Positions 8,294 to 17,558 are shown, counted from the first letter of the stretch. The stretch is DNA of 64,000 bases from DASREM01 sp035652095 (GCA_035652095.1 DASREM010000021.1:112112-176111), one strand, 5' to 3'. The notes: generated from the sequence alone by a model not told the origin. Translations and numbers: made by a program.

Positions 8294-8587
8294 AAGTATC
8301 TAGTACTTACAAACGACCGCGCCGGCTCCCTTCCCAGGGTATAGATAGGAGGATGGTACCCCTCCCGAGTTGGATGGGTCAATTCAGAACAGGGTTAGCC
8401 CGGGTTACCGAAGGTATGGGCGGGAGGTTACTCGGGGAGCAATCCAGTTTCAAGGTTTCAAGTCTGGAGGTTTCGGCTTGCTGGTCAATCTCGCGCGCTC
8501 TCCTGCGTTCTCCGCCTACTAGAATCCCGCGTATAATCCTTGCACTCGGTCCTGTTCCAGCAAACGTTTAGATGTGACTCCCCCGAT

Positions 8588-10519
8588 ATGAATCCTCGGC
8601 TCGTTGCCATCGTCGGAACGATGAAGGGTAAAACCTTTGAGCTCAGTGAGCGGGAAACGCTCATCGGGCGCGATCCCTCCAATCACATCTGGGCGTCGGA
8701 CCCGGCGCTCTCCCGCAAGCATTGCGCCCTCACCCTCGACAACGGTTCTGTCTGGTTGCGGGACCTCGGCAGCTACAACGGCACCCACGTGAATGGGGTC
8801 AAGATTGAGCAGCACGAATTGCAGTCGCAGGACCAGATCGGGGTAGGAGATTCGGTCTTTGTCTTTGTCCTAGGTCATGAGGAGGTGCGGCCCCGGGCCG
8901 AAGTGGAATTCACCGAAACCGGTGAACTAGGCAACGTCCCGGTGCTGCTGCAGGAAAAAGATGCCATCTACCTGCATCCCGAGACCGTGGCTCCCGGACC
9001 GCACAACACTCGCGCCACCCGCGATCTGAACTGGCTGCTTAAGGTTGCCAAAGACATCGGGAACATCCGCGACCCGGAGTCGTTGCAGTGGCAACTCCTG
9101 GGGATGGTCTTCGACGTGGTCCCTGCCGAGCGCGCCGCCATTCTGCAACTCGATTCCAAAACCGGGCAAGCCGAAAGCACGGTCGCCTGGGACCGTCTCA
9201 GCGGTCCGGGAGAAATCTTCAAAGTCAGCCGCTCGGTGCTACGCAAGGTGTGCGACGAAAAGGCCGGACTGCTGGTGAAAGACATCGCCAGCGACAGCAG
9301 CCTGTCCGCCGTACAAACTTTGGCCACCTTGCAGGTGCATTCCCTGCTCTGCGTGCCGTTGATGATGCAGAACCGTGTGTCGGGCGCGATTTACCTCGAC
9401 AGCCGCAGCAGTTCCGCGGTATTCGACGAAAACCACCTCCAGGTGATGACGGCCGTTGCCTGCATCACCAGCCTGGCCCTGGAAAACGCGCGGCACTGGC
9501 AGCGCCTCGAGGAAGAAAACCGCCTGCTGCGCGCCGAGATCAGCGTCCAGCACAACATGGTCGGCGAAAGCCCGCGCATGCGCCAGATCTACGAAGTGAT
9601 CCGGCGCGTGGCTCCAACCGATTCCACGGTACTGATCCAGGGCGAAAGCGGCACCGGAAAAGAACTCGTCGCCAATGCGATTCACCGCAACAGCCCGCGC
9701 GCGTCCCGACCCTTTGTCGCGTTGAACTGCGCCGCTATTACCGAAACCCTGCTCGAAAGCGAAATGTTCGGGCACGAGAAGGGCGCCTTCACCGGTGCGG
9801 TGGCGCGCAAGCAGGGCAAGATCGAAGTTGCCGAGGGCGGGACCCTGTTCCTCGACGAGATTGGCGAGCTTGCCCCCGCGCTTCAAGCAAAGCTGCTGCG
9901 CGTGCTCCAGGAGCTCGAGTTCGAGCGCGTCGGGGGGACGCGGCCGATCAAGGCCAACGTGCGCGTGGTTGCGGCGACCAACAAGAACCTGCAGCAACTG
10001 GTGAACAACGGAGCCTTTCGCGGCGACCTCTACTACCGGCTCAATGTGGTATCGCTCACCATGCCGGCGCTGCGCGAGCGGCGCGAAGACCTGCCCGCGC
10101 TGGTGGACCACTTCATCACCAAGATCAGCCGTAAATTCAAAATCCCGCTCAAGTCGCTTTCCCCGGAAGCGCGCGCCTGCCTGGTCGGCTACGACTGGCC
10201 CGGAAACGTCCGCGAGTTGGAAAACGCCATTGAGCGCGCCCTGGTGTTGGGCACGGCCGAGTCAATCCTGTTGGAGGACTTGCCGGAAGACATTCTGGAA
10301 GCGGCTACGCCCGCGCAGGTTCCAGCCTCCGGATTCCTGGGCGCGGTCAAGGACAGCAAGCGCCAGCTAATTGTCCAGGCCTTGCAGCGGGCGAACGGCA
10401 ATTACATTGAAGCCGCGAAAATCCTCGGCCTGCATCCCAATTCGCTGCTGCGCCTGATCCGCAATCTCAATTTAAAAGGCGCAGTGAAGCCGGGCAGCGC
10501 GGCCGTAGAGTCCGCTTAA
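8588..10519 (+). CDS. Sigma-54-dependent transcriptional activator with FHA and GAF sensor domains
   Basis: 643 residues from ATG 8588. An FHA domain (about 5-95; [27 protein letters not shown]) should bind phosphothreonine. A GAF domain (about 150-300) follows, then the AAA+ domain with Walker A GESGTGKE (352-359), the sigma-54 contact loop GAFTGA (399-404) and Walker B FLDEIGEL (421-428). A Fis-type helix-turn-helix ([16 protein letters not shown]) lies at the C-terminus. All motifs needed to remodel sigma-54 polymerase are intact. The FHA module suggests control by Ser/Thr phosphorylation, and a Ser/Thr kinase gene lies 670 bp downstream, although a link is only inferred. An upstream in-frame ATG at 8540 would add residues before the FHA fold and is less likely. 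Confidence 0.94.
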   Translation: MNPRLVAIVGTMKGKTFELSERETLIGRDPSNHIWASDPALSRKHCALTLDNGSVWLRDLGSYNGTHVNGVKIEQHELQSQDQIGVGDSVFVFVLGHEEVRPRAEVEFTETGELGNVPVLLQEKDAIYLHPETVAPGPHNTRATRDLNWLLKVAKDIGNIRDPESLQWQLLGMVFDVVPAERAAILQLDSKTGQAESTVAWDRLSGPGEIFKVSRSVLRKVCDEKAGLLVKDIASDSSLSAVQTLATLQVHSLLCVPLMMQNRVSGAIYLDSRSSSAVFDENHLQVMTAVACITSLALENARHWQRLEEENRLLRAEISVQHNMVGESPRMRQIYEVIRRVAPTDSTVLIQGESGTGKELVANAIHRNSPRASRPFVALNCAAITETLLESEMFGHEKGAFTGAVARKQGKIEVAEGGTLFLDEIGELAPALQAKLLRVLQELEFERVGGTRPIKANVRVVAATNKNLQQLVNNGAFRGDLYYRLNVVSLTMPALRERREDLPALVDHFITKISRKFKIPLKSLSPEARACLVGYDWPGNVRELENAIERALVLGTAESILLEDLPEDILEAATPAQVPASGFLGAVKDSKRQLIVQALQRANGNYIEAAKILGLHPNSLLRLIRNLNLKGAVKPGSAAVESA

Positions 10520-10869
10520 GAGCGTTCCGCCCTTAGCGGCCCGTTTCAATCCCATGGGCATGGACGGATCAGTGAGAGTCGGGCGACTCCGGGCTAACCA
10601 TTCGGCTCCTGTTTTGTTAACACTTCGGTTAGTGAGAGCGGAGCTTCCTCCCCGGGTCACTGTTCTGGCTCACGATGGGAGCACGGTTTTCAATTACTTA
10701 CCAACTCCGCGTCGTCCGGGAAATCTCCCTGCCTGTTGGCATCGAAGTTGCTCTTCCATTGGGCATTGAGCGTGAAACAACCATAGAGGGGCAGGACTGA
10801 AAGGGCGCCCCGCAGCGGCGCCCTTTTTTTCACACTATGAATCTGGAAGCGATCACTCTGGGAAATTCG
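10520..10869. other. Intergenic region holding a short unannotated frame and an intrinsic terminator
   Basis: There is no gene of normal length here. From ATG 10675 a 41-codon frame (MGARFSITYQLRVVREISLP at its start) runs to TGA 10798-10800, three bases before a strong terminator at 10803-10830. It has no clear Shine-Dalgarno and no recognisable homology. It could be a tiny protein, the end of a small RNA, or chance. Confidence 0.3.
10803..10830 (+). terminator. Rho-independent terminator
   Basis: GGGCGCC (10803-10809) pairs perfectly with GGCGCCC (10817-10823) and is followed by seven T residues. It lies 284 bp after the sigma-54 activator, so it either ends a long 3' untranslated region or ends an independent short transcript. 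Confidence 0.85.
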
Positions 10870-11091
10870 ATGGCGAAGCCGACCCTGCGCAGGATTGAGC
10901 AAGAGTGTCATTTTGGCGGTTTCTGTTCGGAGTGCGCCATGGTGTTCATCCGCCCCTGGCGCGCCAATGACAAAGACAGCGAGAAGGCGGTCCGAGAGCA
11001 GTTCCTCGAACATTTGCACCATCAACATGCCGTTCGGCGTCCCAAGGTCCCTTCGGCTTTGACCTCGTCGCGCAAGCCCAGGCCAGACTAG
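10870..11091 (+). CDS. Small Cys/His-containing protein, possibly zinc-binding
   Basis: 73 residues from ATG 10870, with GGGA seven bases upstream. An in-frame ATG at 10837 directly abuts a terminator and has no ribosome site. The visible motif is CSEC at about residue 19, followed by a His cluster (EHLHHQH) about 30 residues later, compatible with a single zinc site. The C-terminus is basic. I do not recognise the family. It sits immediately upstream of the kinase promoter. Confidence 0.5.
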   Translation: MAKPTLRRIEQECHFGGFCSECAMVFIRPWRANDKDSEKAVREQFLEHLHHQHAVRRPKVPSALTSSRKPRPD

Positions 11092-11095
11092 CGGC

Positions 11096-11123
11096 TTGCG
11101 GATAACTGCCAACCTCCTATAAT
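11096..11123 (+). promoter_or_regulatory. Sigma-70-type promoter of the Ser/Thr kinase gene
   Basis: TTGCGG (11096-11101), a 16-bp spacer and a perfect TATAAT (11118-11123) lie 65 bp before the kinase ATG. The element overlaps the space just after the small Cys/His gene. Confidence 0.5.
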
Positions 11124-11188
11124 GCCTGCGCCGGGCTGCGCGCCTTTCGTCGGCAAGTTCTTCGCGTATATACCGCCCGGACTCTTGC

Positions 11189-13906
11189 ATGTTGAACACC
11201 GGCACCAAACTCGGTCCATATGAAATCGTGTCTCCGCTGGGCGCAGGCGGCATGGGCGAGGTGTACCGCGCGCGCGATACGCGTCTGGAGCGCTCGGTAG
11301 CGATCAAGGTCCTCTCCAGCCAGGTTTCCGCAGATTCGGATTTGAAACAGCGGTTCGAGCGCGAGGCGCGCACCATTTCTGCGCTGCAACATCCGCATAT
11401 CTGCACCCTGCACGATGTAGGCCACCAGGACGGAATCGATTACCTGGTGATGGAGTACCTGGAAGGCGAGACGCTGGCCGACAGGCTGAAACGCGGTCCG
11501 CTTGCCTTGGAGCAGACGGTGAGAATCGCGGTGGAGGTCTGCGACGCGCTGGAGAAGGCACACCGGCAAGGCATTGTGCATCGCGACTTGAAGCCGGGCA
11601 ACATCATGCTGACTAAGGCGGGCGCGAAGCTGATGGATTTCGGCCTGGCGAAATCGTTGTCCATCGCGGGAATGGGCAGTGCGGAATCGCATTTGACGCC
11701 TTCGACTCCGACCATGAACATGTCCATGCTTTCTTCCCCTGCCGGACCACTCACGCAGCGGGGAATGATCGTGGGAACGTTTCAATACATGGCGCCCGAG
11801 TCGTTGCAGGGTCAGCCGGCGGACGCGCGCAGCGATATCTTCAGCCTGGGTTGCGTCCTGTACGAGATGATCACCGGCCGGCGCGCATTTGAAGGAAAGA
11901 GCCAGCTTAGCGTGTTGGCGGCAATCCTCGACCGCGAACCGGAGCCGATCCGTGCAGCACAGCCGATGACGCCGCCCGAACTCGAACGCGTCGTGGAAAC
12001 CTGCCTGGCGAAGGACCCTGATGCGCGGTGGCAGAGCGCAGGCGATGTGGGACGTCAGCTACGCTGGATCACGAACGCGCCTGCCAGGACCGCGGCGGTT
12101 CCAGCTTCCGGAGACAAGAAGCAGCGCGCGATTGCCATCGCCCTTGCCGCTGTGATGGTCGTAGCGCTCGCATGGCTCACATACGGATACCTGAATCGTC
12201 CGGCCGCGCGCGCCGTGCGCGCCTCCATTCTCCCGCCTGAGAATGCCACCTTCGATTTCGTGGGAGACTTCGCTTCCCCACCCGCGCTTTCTCCTGACGG
12301 CACTCATGTCATTTTTGGGGCGCGCCGTGAAAAGGAAGCTACTGCGTTGTGGATACGCAGTCTCGAAACTGGAGTTGCAGAGAAATTATCGGGAACAGAA
12401 GGCGGGTACTCTCCTTTCTGGTCACCCGACAGCCGTGCGATTGGGTTCTTCTCCAGTGACGGCAAGCTCAAGAAAATCGCGGCATCCGGAGGGCCGGCAG
12501 CCACGCTGGCGGATGCCCCCAACGCGCGCGGTGGAACCTGGAATTCGAACAACCTGATCCTGTTTGCGCCCGATTACCGTAGCGGCATCTGGAAGGTCTC
12601 AGGAAGCGGCGGGACCGCGTCCCCGGTCACCACCGTCGACCCGGCGAAACATACCACCCATCGCTGGCCCGCGTTCCTTCCCGACGGCAAGCACTTCCTG
12701 TATTTCGCAACCCACCACTCCGGCGGCGCCCGCGAGCAGAATGGCGTTTACCTCGGCTCGCTGGATTCCAAAGAAAGCAAGCTGGTGATGGCGTCGGACT
12801 CGGATGCGCAATACGCGGCGGGGAACCTGATCTTCCACAACCAGAGTGTGCTGATGGCCCAGGCGTTCGATCCCGGATCCAGCACGCTGTCGGGAGATCC
12901 GGTCACCATCGCCGAAGATGTGCAATACGACACTGGAACCTGGCGTACCAGCTTCAGCGTTAGTGAAAACGGCGTCCTGGTGTACGAACCCGATCCCAAC
13001 AAGGCGTCGAACGTCACCATCGGCCTGACCTGGATGGACCGCACCGGAAAAGTGGTCGGCCAGGTCAGTGAGCCGGATTCCTACAAGGCAGCAGTTCTGT
13101 CGCCCGATGGGAAGAAGCTTGCTGTATCGGTCGGGGACCCGAAAGCGGACATCTGGGTCCTCGATCTGCAACGCAATCTGCGCACCCGCGTTACCTTCGA
13201 TCCCGCAACGCACTTGACCGCCGCATGGTCTCCGGATGGCCAGAAGCTCGCCTATTCGACGCAAGCCGGAACCTTTGGGGCATCTATTCACGTGAAAGAT
13301 GCCAACGGTGGGGGCGAGGATGAGTTGCTGATTTCGCCGCCGACACCGACCGGTGGAGTGATCGCTCCACAATGGTCCTCCGATGGCCGGTACATGGTCT
13401 ATCACCAGCAGGAGGGTCCGGTGGGCGCCACCACGCAGGCGGTGGACCTGAAAGGCGATCGCAAGCCGTTCACGGTGGTCAAGCCGGAAGCGCGGCAAGC
13501 CAGCGTGGTGCATCACCGGCTCTCGCCGGATGGAAAATGGTTAGCGTACAGTTCCACCGATTCCGGGCGGGAAGAAATTTACATGACCAGGTTTCCCAGC
13601 GGAAGCGGACGCTGGCAGATTTCCCGCAACGGCGGAACATGCCCCATCTGGCGCGGGGACGGCAAGGAACTCTACTATTACGGCGGCAACAGCACGATCG
13701 AGGCTGTCGAGATCAACGCTGTAGGAGTAAATCTGGAAGTGGGCGAGTCCCGTTCCCTGTTCCCGGCTCGCAGAATTTTTCCTCTTGGCAATCCGTTCGA
13801 TGTCAGTCCCGACGGCAAGAAATTTCTGTTGATGATGCCGCCACCGGGATCGCAGGCCCCCATGACCCTGGTGGTGAACTGGACCAACGCGCTGGCTAAG
13901 AAGTAG
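11189..13906 (+). CDS. Transmembrane Ser/Thr protein kinase with C-terminal WD40/TolB-like propeller
   Basis: 905 residues. The kinase domain (about 10-290) has the Gly-rich loop GAGGMGEVY, the ATP-binding Lys40 in VAIKVL, the catalytic HRDLKPGN (131-138) and DFGLAK (150-155), so it should be active. One hydrophobic segment (about 310-333) anchors it. The remaining 570 residues are repeats of the PD40/TolB type (SPDGTHVIF, SPDSRAIGF, SPDGKKLAV, SPDGQKLAY, SPDGKWLAY), predicted to form a periplasmic beta-propeller sensor. This one-protein receptor kinase layout is very common in Acidobacteria. The ligand and targets are unknown; the FHA-containing activator upstream is a possible partner. Confidence 0.94.
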   Translation: MLNTGTKLGPYEIVSPLGAGGMGEVYRARDTRLERSVAIKVLSSQVSADSDLKQRFEREARTISALQHPHICTLHDVGHQDGIDYLVMEYLEGETLADRLKRGPLALEQTVRIAVEVCDALEKAHRQGIVHRDLKPGNIMLTKAGAKLMDFGLAKSLSIAGMGSAESHLTPSTPTMNMSMLSSPAGPLTQRGMIVGTFQYMAPESLQGQPADARSDIFSLGCVLYEMITGRRAFEGKSQLSVLAAILDREPEPIRAAQPMTPPELERVVETCLAKDPDARWQSAGDVGRQLRWITNAPARTAAVPASGDKKQRAIAIALAAVMVVALAWLTYGYLNRPAARAVRASILPPENATFDFVGDFASPPALSPDGTHVIFGARREKEATALWIRSLETGVAEKLSGTEGGYSPFWSPDSRAIGFFSSDGKLKKIAASGGPAATLADAPNARGGTWNSNNLILFAPDYRSGIWKVSGSGGTASPVTTVDPAKHTTHRWPAFLPDGKHFLYFATHHSGGAREQNGVYLGSLDSKESKLVMASDSDAQYAAGNLIFHNQSVLMAQAFDPGSSTLSGDPVTIAEDVQYDTGTWRTSFSVSENGVLVYEPDPNKASNVTIGLTWMDRTGKVVGQVSEPDSYKAAVLSPDGKKLAVSVGDPKADIWVLDLQRNLRTRVTFDPATHLTAAWSPDGQKLAYSTQAGTFGASIHVKDANGGGEDELLISPPTPTGGVIAPQWSSDGRYMVYHQQEGPVGATTQAVDLKGDRKPFTVVKPEARQASVVHHRLSPDGKWLAYSSTDSGREEIYMTRFPSGSGRWQISRNGGTCPIWRGDGKELYYYGGNSTIEAVEINAVGVNLEVGESRSLFPARRIFPLGNPFDVSPDGKKFLLMMPPPGSQAPMTLVVNWTNALAKK

Positions 13907-13938
13907 TTTCAATTCGGCGGCAATATCAGGAAAAGATT

Positions 13939-14394
13939 ATGCGCATCATATTTGCCTTACTCGGGCTGTCAATGTTTCTCGGTTGTCTTCCTATCGCTCA
14001 TGCGCAGGAACTCACACCTGAACAGCAAGCGGTTTGGGAGCGGGAGCAAGCTTACTGCCGGCACATGCAGAACAACGATCTGGAAGGCTACATGAGCCTG
14101 TGGGATGAGCAGTTCGCAGGCTGGCCGCAGCACGATGCCGCTCCGGTGACCAAGAGCGACATCCGGCAGGAAGTTGCGAACGAGATCAAGGCAGGCGAAA
14201 AACAGACTTGCAACTCCGCGCTTAAGCGCGTGAACGTGCTGGGAGACGTTGCCGCCACGTTTTATGTTCTCGAGATCTTCACCGTGCACAAGGATGGCTC
14301 GAAGCTATCCAGCAAGTACCGCATCACGCACACCTGGCGGAAAAGCGGCAAGGATTGGAAAATCATCGCCGGCATGTCGAGCCTGGAGCGCTGA
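13939..14394 (+). CDS. Secreted SnoaL/DUF4440-like (NTF2-fold) protein
   Basis: 151 residues beginning 32 bp after the kinase stop. A signal peptide ends at IAHAQE (about residue 23). The rest (WEREQAYCRHMQNNDLEGYMSLWDEQF, later YRITHTWRKSGKDWKIIAG) fits the NTF2-like DUF4440 fold seen in small ligand-binding or enzyme-like exported proteins. No catalytic residues can be assigned. The short gap suggests co-transcription with the kinase. Confidence 0.75.
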   Translation: MRIIFALLGLSMFLGCLPIAHAQELTPEQQAVWEREQAYCRHMQNNDLEGYMSLWDEQFAGWPQHDAAPVTKSDIRQEVANEIKAGEKQTCNSALKRVNVLGDVAATFYVLEIFTVHKDGSKLSSKYRITHTWRKSGKDWKIIAGMSSLER

Positions 14395-14443
14395 TTCGCA
14401 GGTCATGTGCGACTAATATCGTGGGTCGAACATCGAAGAAGCC

Positions 14444-15415
14444 ATGAAAGCCATTGTCGTTTCGCGGACCGGCGGTCCTGAAGTTCTGGAATATACCGAG
14501 GTTCCCACTCCGCAACCCAAGCCCAATGAAGCGCTGGTGAAAATCAGCGCGTCAGGAGTGAACTTCATTGACGTCTATTTTCGCGAGGGCAGGTACCCGG
14601 CCAAGCTGCCCTTCATTCCCGGGCAGGAGGCCGCGGGCACCGTCATTGAGGTGGGCAGCGAGGTGCGCGATGTGAGGCCCGGCGACCGCGTGGCCTACAC
14701 CGCGGTCCTGGGTTCGTACGCCGAGTATGCTGCCGTTCCCGCGGACCGGTTGGTGAAGATTCCCGAAGGACTGGGCGAGCGAGAAGCTGCGGCGGCCATG
14801 TTGCAAGGAATGACAGCGCACTACTTATCGCACGATACCTTTCCTCTGAAGAAGGGCGATACCGCGCTGGTCCATGCAGCCGCCGGAGGGGTGGGGTTAC
14901 TGCTGGTGCAGATGGCGCACCAGATCGGGGCGCGGGTGATTGGCACGGTTTCGACCGAGGAGAAAGCCAAGCTGGCGCGCGAGGCCGGAGCGGACGAAAT
15001 CATTCTCTACACCCAGCAGGACTTCGAGGCTGAGACCAAGCGTCTGACCAACGGCCGCGGCGTGGACGTGGTCTATGACTCGGTAGGGAAAACGACTTTC
15101 GAAAAAGGCCTGAACGTTCTGCGCCCGCGCGGCATGATGGTGTTGTTTGGCGGGTCCAGTGGCGCCGTGCCTCCCTTCGATCTCATCCAGCTCTCGCAGA
15201 AGGGTTCGCTCTATGTGACCCGGCCGACGCTGGTGCACTATATCGCGGCCCGGCAGGAGCTTGGGCAACGCGCGAATGCGGTGCTGGGCATGATCGCAGC
15301 CGGGAAACTCAAGCTGCGCATTGAGCACATCTATCCGGTGCGAGACGCGGCACAGGCTCATCGCGAACTGGAAGGCCGCAAGACCACAGGAAAGCTACTG
15401 TTAATCCCGGAATAA
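14444..15415 (+). CDS. qor: Quinone oxidoreductase / zinc-independent alcohol-dehydrogenase-like (MDR family)
   Basis: 323 residues. The N-terminal GroES-like domain contains NFIDVYFREGRYP and the PGQEAAGTVIEVG motif. The nucleotide-binding domain has HAAAGGVGLLLVQMA, the NADPH-binding Rossmann motif of the quinone oxidoreductase subgroup, and GVDVVYDSVGKTTFEKGL. The zinc-ligand cysteines of classical alcohol dehydrogenases are absent, as expected for NADPH:quinone oxidoreductases. It probably reduces quinones or enone electrophiles in the cytoplasm at NADPH expense. Confidence 0.9.
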   Translation: MKAIVVSRTGGPEVLEYTEVPTPQPKPNEALVKISASGVNFIDVYFREGRYPAKLPFIPGQEAAGTVIEVGSEVRDVRPGDRVAYTAVLGSYAEYAAVPADRLVKIPEGLGEREAAAAMLQGMTAHYLSHDTFPLKKGDTALVHAAAGGVGLLLVQMAHQIGARVIGTVSTEEKAKLAREAGADEIILYTQQDFEAETKRLTNGRGVDVVYDSVGKTTFEKGLNVLRPRGMMVLFGGSSGAVPPFDLIQLSQKGSLYVTRPTLVHYIAARQELGQRANAVLGMIAAGKLKLRIEHIYPVRDAAQAHRELEGRKTTGKLLLIPE

Positions 15416-15452
15416 TTCCCGGGAAGAGGGACTTGCAAAGATAGCTCTCTCA

Positions 15453-15725
15453 GTGCAGACTATCTTCACTGTGATCCGAGCTCTGCGCATCCTGGTGGGA
15501 TTGGCACTGCTAGTGGCAGTGGTGGCGATCTTCGTTCATCCCAGTGTGGATGGGCCAACGGCTGCGCAAAGGCGCCACGCGGCGCAAATACTGATCGCGG
15601 TAGTTGCGCTGATCAGCGGCCTAATGGCTCCGCCGCTCGTTCTCGGCGGCCTTCCTGCTCTCTTCGCCAATAGTCGGGGTTCCGCGCCGGAATTGCTGGC
15701 CTTGTTCTGCGTTCGTCAGTGCTGA
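15453..15725 (+). CDS. Possible small two-helix membrane protein
   Basis: 90 residues from GTG 15453. Two hydrophobic segments are visible (ILVGLALLVAVVAIFV and ILIAVVALISGLMAPPLVL), separated by a polar stretch. No ribosome site is seen before the GTG, and the last 20 residues are not typical of a membrane protein, so the call is tentative. It may be a real lineage-specific protein or a chance open frame in GC-rich DNA. Confidence 0.35.
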   Translation: MQTIFTVIRALRILVGLALLVAVVAIFVHPSVDGPTAAQRRHAAQILIAVVALISGLMAPPLVLGGLPALFANSRGSAPELLALFCVRQC

Positions 15726-15811
15726 GTTTCCCTTCCGCTTCGAATCCTTCCTGACAATCACACAATTTTCGCGGAGCGCACACCTGTGTGTGTGCGTGGA
15801 GGATTACAGCT

Positions 15812-15976
15812 ATGAATGGATCCGAACGCTGGAAGCAGTTATGTGAAGCAGTGCTGAACGAGCGAGACCCCGAACAGCTGATGAAGCTGGTCGGCGAACT
15901 CAACGATGTGCTCGAGCAGCAAGAGATCGGGAACCGGTTCGAACCTGGAATCGAACTGGAGGCCCGAGGCAGCTGA
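15812..15976 (+). CDS. Small acidic helical protein of unknown function
   Basis: 54 residues from ATG 15812, with GGAGG ten bases upstream; the in-frame ATG at 15788 lies before that ribosome site. The sequence (ERWKQLCEAVLNERDPEQL onward) predicts two amphipathic acidic helices and no membrane segment. It ends 13 bp before a strong hairpin, which supports an independent short mRNA. I do not recognise the family. Confidence 0.6.
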   Translation: MNGSERWKQLCEAVLNERDPEQLMKLVGELNDVLEQQEIGNRFEPGIELEARGS

Positions 15977-15989
15977 TCCCGGCTGCCCC

Positions 15990-16035
15990 GGAGTGGGGAT
16001 CTGGGCTTGGGGGGTCCTGCCCAGATCCCCGCTCC
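15990..16035 (+). terminator. Long perfect-type hairpin after the small acidic-protein gene
   Basis: GGAGTGGGGATCTGGGC (15990-16006) pairs with GCCCAGATCCCCGCTCC (16019-16035), 17 bp with one G-T pair, across a 12-base loop. There is no T-tract, so it may act as an RNA-stabilising or Rho-assisted structure rather than a classic intrinsic terminator. Confidence 0.6.
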
Positions 16036-16141
16036 CGAATTAAATACGGATGGCTGAGCGTTTCCTCGTCTGCCTCATGCGCTGTGCGTCTGCTACACTG
16101 GCCATCAATTCTTCGCGATTGCCGGGAGCTTCTTCCAGATC

Positions 16142-16801
16142 ATGTCGCAACCCCAATCTCCTACCCCGCGCACCCGCCTGGTGCGCGAACCCCAGCGTGC
16201 TGTTTACGACCGCGCGGAGGCTTACAAGATTCTCGATGAAGGGTTCATCTGCCACATTGGATTCGTAGCCGACGGGCACCCCTTCGTGATTCCCACCGGC
16301 TACGGACGGGCGGGAGACAATCTTTACATTCATGGTTCCGCGGCGAGCCGGATGTTGCGCCGCCTCGACCAGGGCGTGCAGGTTTGCGTAACCGTCACAT
16401 TGCTTGACGGCCTGGTGCTGGCGCGATCGATCTTCAACCACTCGATGAACTACCGATCGGTGGTGGTGCTGGGGACCGCGAATGCGGTTGAAGATCCTGC
16501 GGAGAAATTGGAGGCGTTGCGCTTGCTGTCGGAGCACATCATTCCGGGACGCTGGGCCGAATCTCGCCAGCCCAATGAAAAAGAGTTGAAGGCAACCCTG
16601 GTCATGAAGCTGCCGATCGAGGAGTTTTCTGCCAAGGTTCGCAAGGGGCCGCCCATCGACGATGCCGAAGACATGTCATTTCCAACCTGGGCCGGAGTTC
16701 TGCCGCTGAAGACCAGCGTGGACGCGCCCGTCTACGATCCGCAGTTGGACCCCGCGACGGCGGTGCCGGAATACGTGCGCAACTACTCGCGGACAAAATG
16801 A
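16142..16801 (+). CDS. NimA-like pyridoxamine-5'-phosphate-oxidase-family flavoprotein
   Basis: 219 residues. The split-barrel flavin-binding fold is recognised from YKILDEGFICHIGFVADGHP, then PTGYGRAGDNLYIHGSAASRM and NHSMNYRSVVVLGTA, the order seen in NimA/nitroimidazole-resistance-like flavin-nucleotide-binding proteins. Such proteins bind FMN, F420 or haem and reduce small molecules; the real substrate here is unknown. The start at 16142 was chosen because family members begin with a short polar tail like this one. It converges with the ankyrin gene, with only 16 bp between stops. Confidence 0.85.
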   Translation: MSQPQSPTPRTRLVREPQRAVYDRAEAYKILDEGFICHIGFVADGHPFVIPTGYGRAGDNLYIHGSAASRMLRRLDQGVQVCVTVTLLDGLVLARSIFNHSMNYRSVVVLGTANAVEDPAEKLEALRLLSEHIIPGRWAESRQPNEKELKATLVMKLPIEEFSAKVRKGPPIDDAEDMSFPTWAGVLPLKTSVDAPVYDPQLDPATAVPEYVRNYSRTK

Positions 16802-16817
16802 TCCGCGGTATTCTCCG

Positions 16818-17456
16818 TCATCGGCTGAGAGTCATTCCGGACTTCCGGGCCAGGTCCAGCGGAGTTACGCCGTCGTCGTTGGCGAGGTTCGGATCGGCGC
16901 CGTGGCGCAATAAAATGTCTGCAGTCGCCTCATCCTTGTTTTGGGCGGCGGCATGAAGCGGCGTCCATCCTTTTTCCTGGCGGGCGTTGGCGCCGGCGCC
17001 ATGCTCCAGCAAAGCCTGCACCGCACCCGCGTTGCGCGCCGATGCCGCGCTGTGCAGCGGCATCAGGCGCATGGGATTGCGAGAGACAGCGGACACCTCG
17101 GCGCCTTTCTCTATCAGCAACCTCGCGGTCTGGTCGGACGAAAAGTAACACGCGAAATGGAGGGCGGTGAAACCATCGGGAGAAAACTGATGGACCAGCG
17201 ATGGATCCTGCGCCAAAAGTTCGTTCAACCGGTCAGCGTGGCCGGTGCTCGCAGCTTCAAAAATGTCCAGCGGCGGATTTTTCTCGAGCAACAGGCGGAG
17301 CGCCTCGTTTTGCCGGCGATAGAGAGCATGCATAATGGCGGAAACTCCTTGCGCATCACGGGCCGCGGCGAGGCTGGCATCCCGGGCGAGCAGGTCGCGA
17401 AGTTTGGCAGTGTCCCCGGACTGGGCGGCGGCGACGATCTCATCCTGGATAGTCAT
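16818..17456 (-). CDS. Ankyrin-repeat protein
   Basis: 212 residues from ATG 17456 (GGAG six bases upstream; the adjacent GTG at 17459 is too close to it). Five to six ankyrin repeats fill the chain, the clearest being DGFTALHFACYFSSDQTARLLIEKGA, RLMPLHSAASARNAGAVQALLEHGA and KGWTPLHAAAQNKDEATADILLRHGA. There is no signal peptide, so it is probably a cytoplasmic protein-binding module. It is divergent from a MarR-family gene across a 15-bp palindrome, so the pair is likely regulated together. Confidence 0.9.
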   Translation of the reverse strand: MTIQDEIVAAAQSGDTAKLRDLLARDASLAAARDAQGVSAIMHALYRRQNEALRLLLEKNPPLDIFEAASTGHADRLNELLAQDPSLVHQFSPDGFTALHFACYFSSDQTARLLIEKGAEVSAVSRNPMRLMPLHSAASARNAGAVQALLEHGAGANARQEKGWTPLHAAAQNKDEATADILLRHGADPNLANDDGVTPLDLARKSGMTLSR

Positions 17457-17473
17457 CACGATCTCCCGATTTC

Positions 17474-17488
17474 GTTAGCATAGCTAAC
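17474..17488. promoter_or_regulatory. Palindromic operator between the ankyrin and MarR genes
   Basis: GTTAGC-ATA-GCTAAC is a perfect inverted repeat, 17 bp upstream of the ankyrin start and 70 bp before the marR start. The arm resembles known MarR-family half-sites (TTAGNTAGC-like), so it is the obvious candidate for autoregulation by the neighbouring MarR protein. Confidence 0.65.
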
Positions 17489-17558
17489 TAATTATCAGAC
17501 TCCCCATCCTGTGTCAACGGCATTTCTCGCTAAGAATTTGATACTTTGGTGGGGAGTT

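Noticed and set aside
10690..11406. 238-codon minus-strand frame over the terminator and kinase start
   Set aside because: It crosses an intrinsic terminator, a promoter and the start of a certain kinase gene, and has no ribosome site.
12599..13516. 305-codon minus-strand open frame opposite the kinase propeller
   Set aside because: Its composition follows from the GC-rich codons of the plus-strand gene; no ribosome site or domain is visible.
15613..15903. Minus-strand 96-codon frame opposite the small helical-protein gene
   Set aside because: It overlaps a plus-strand gene with a good ribosome site and has no family resemblance.
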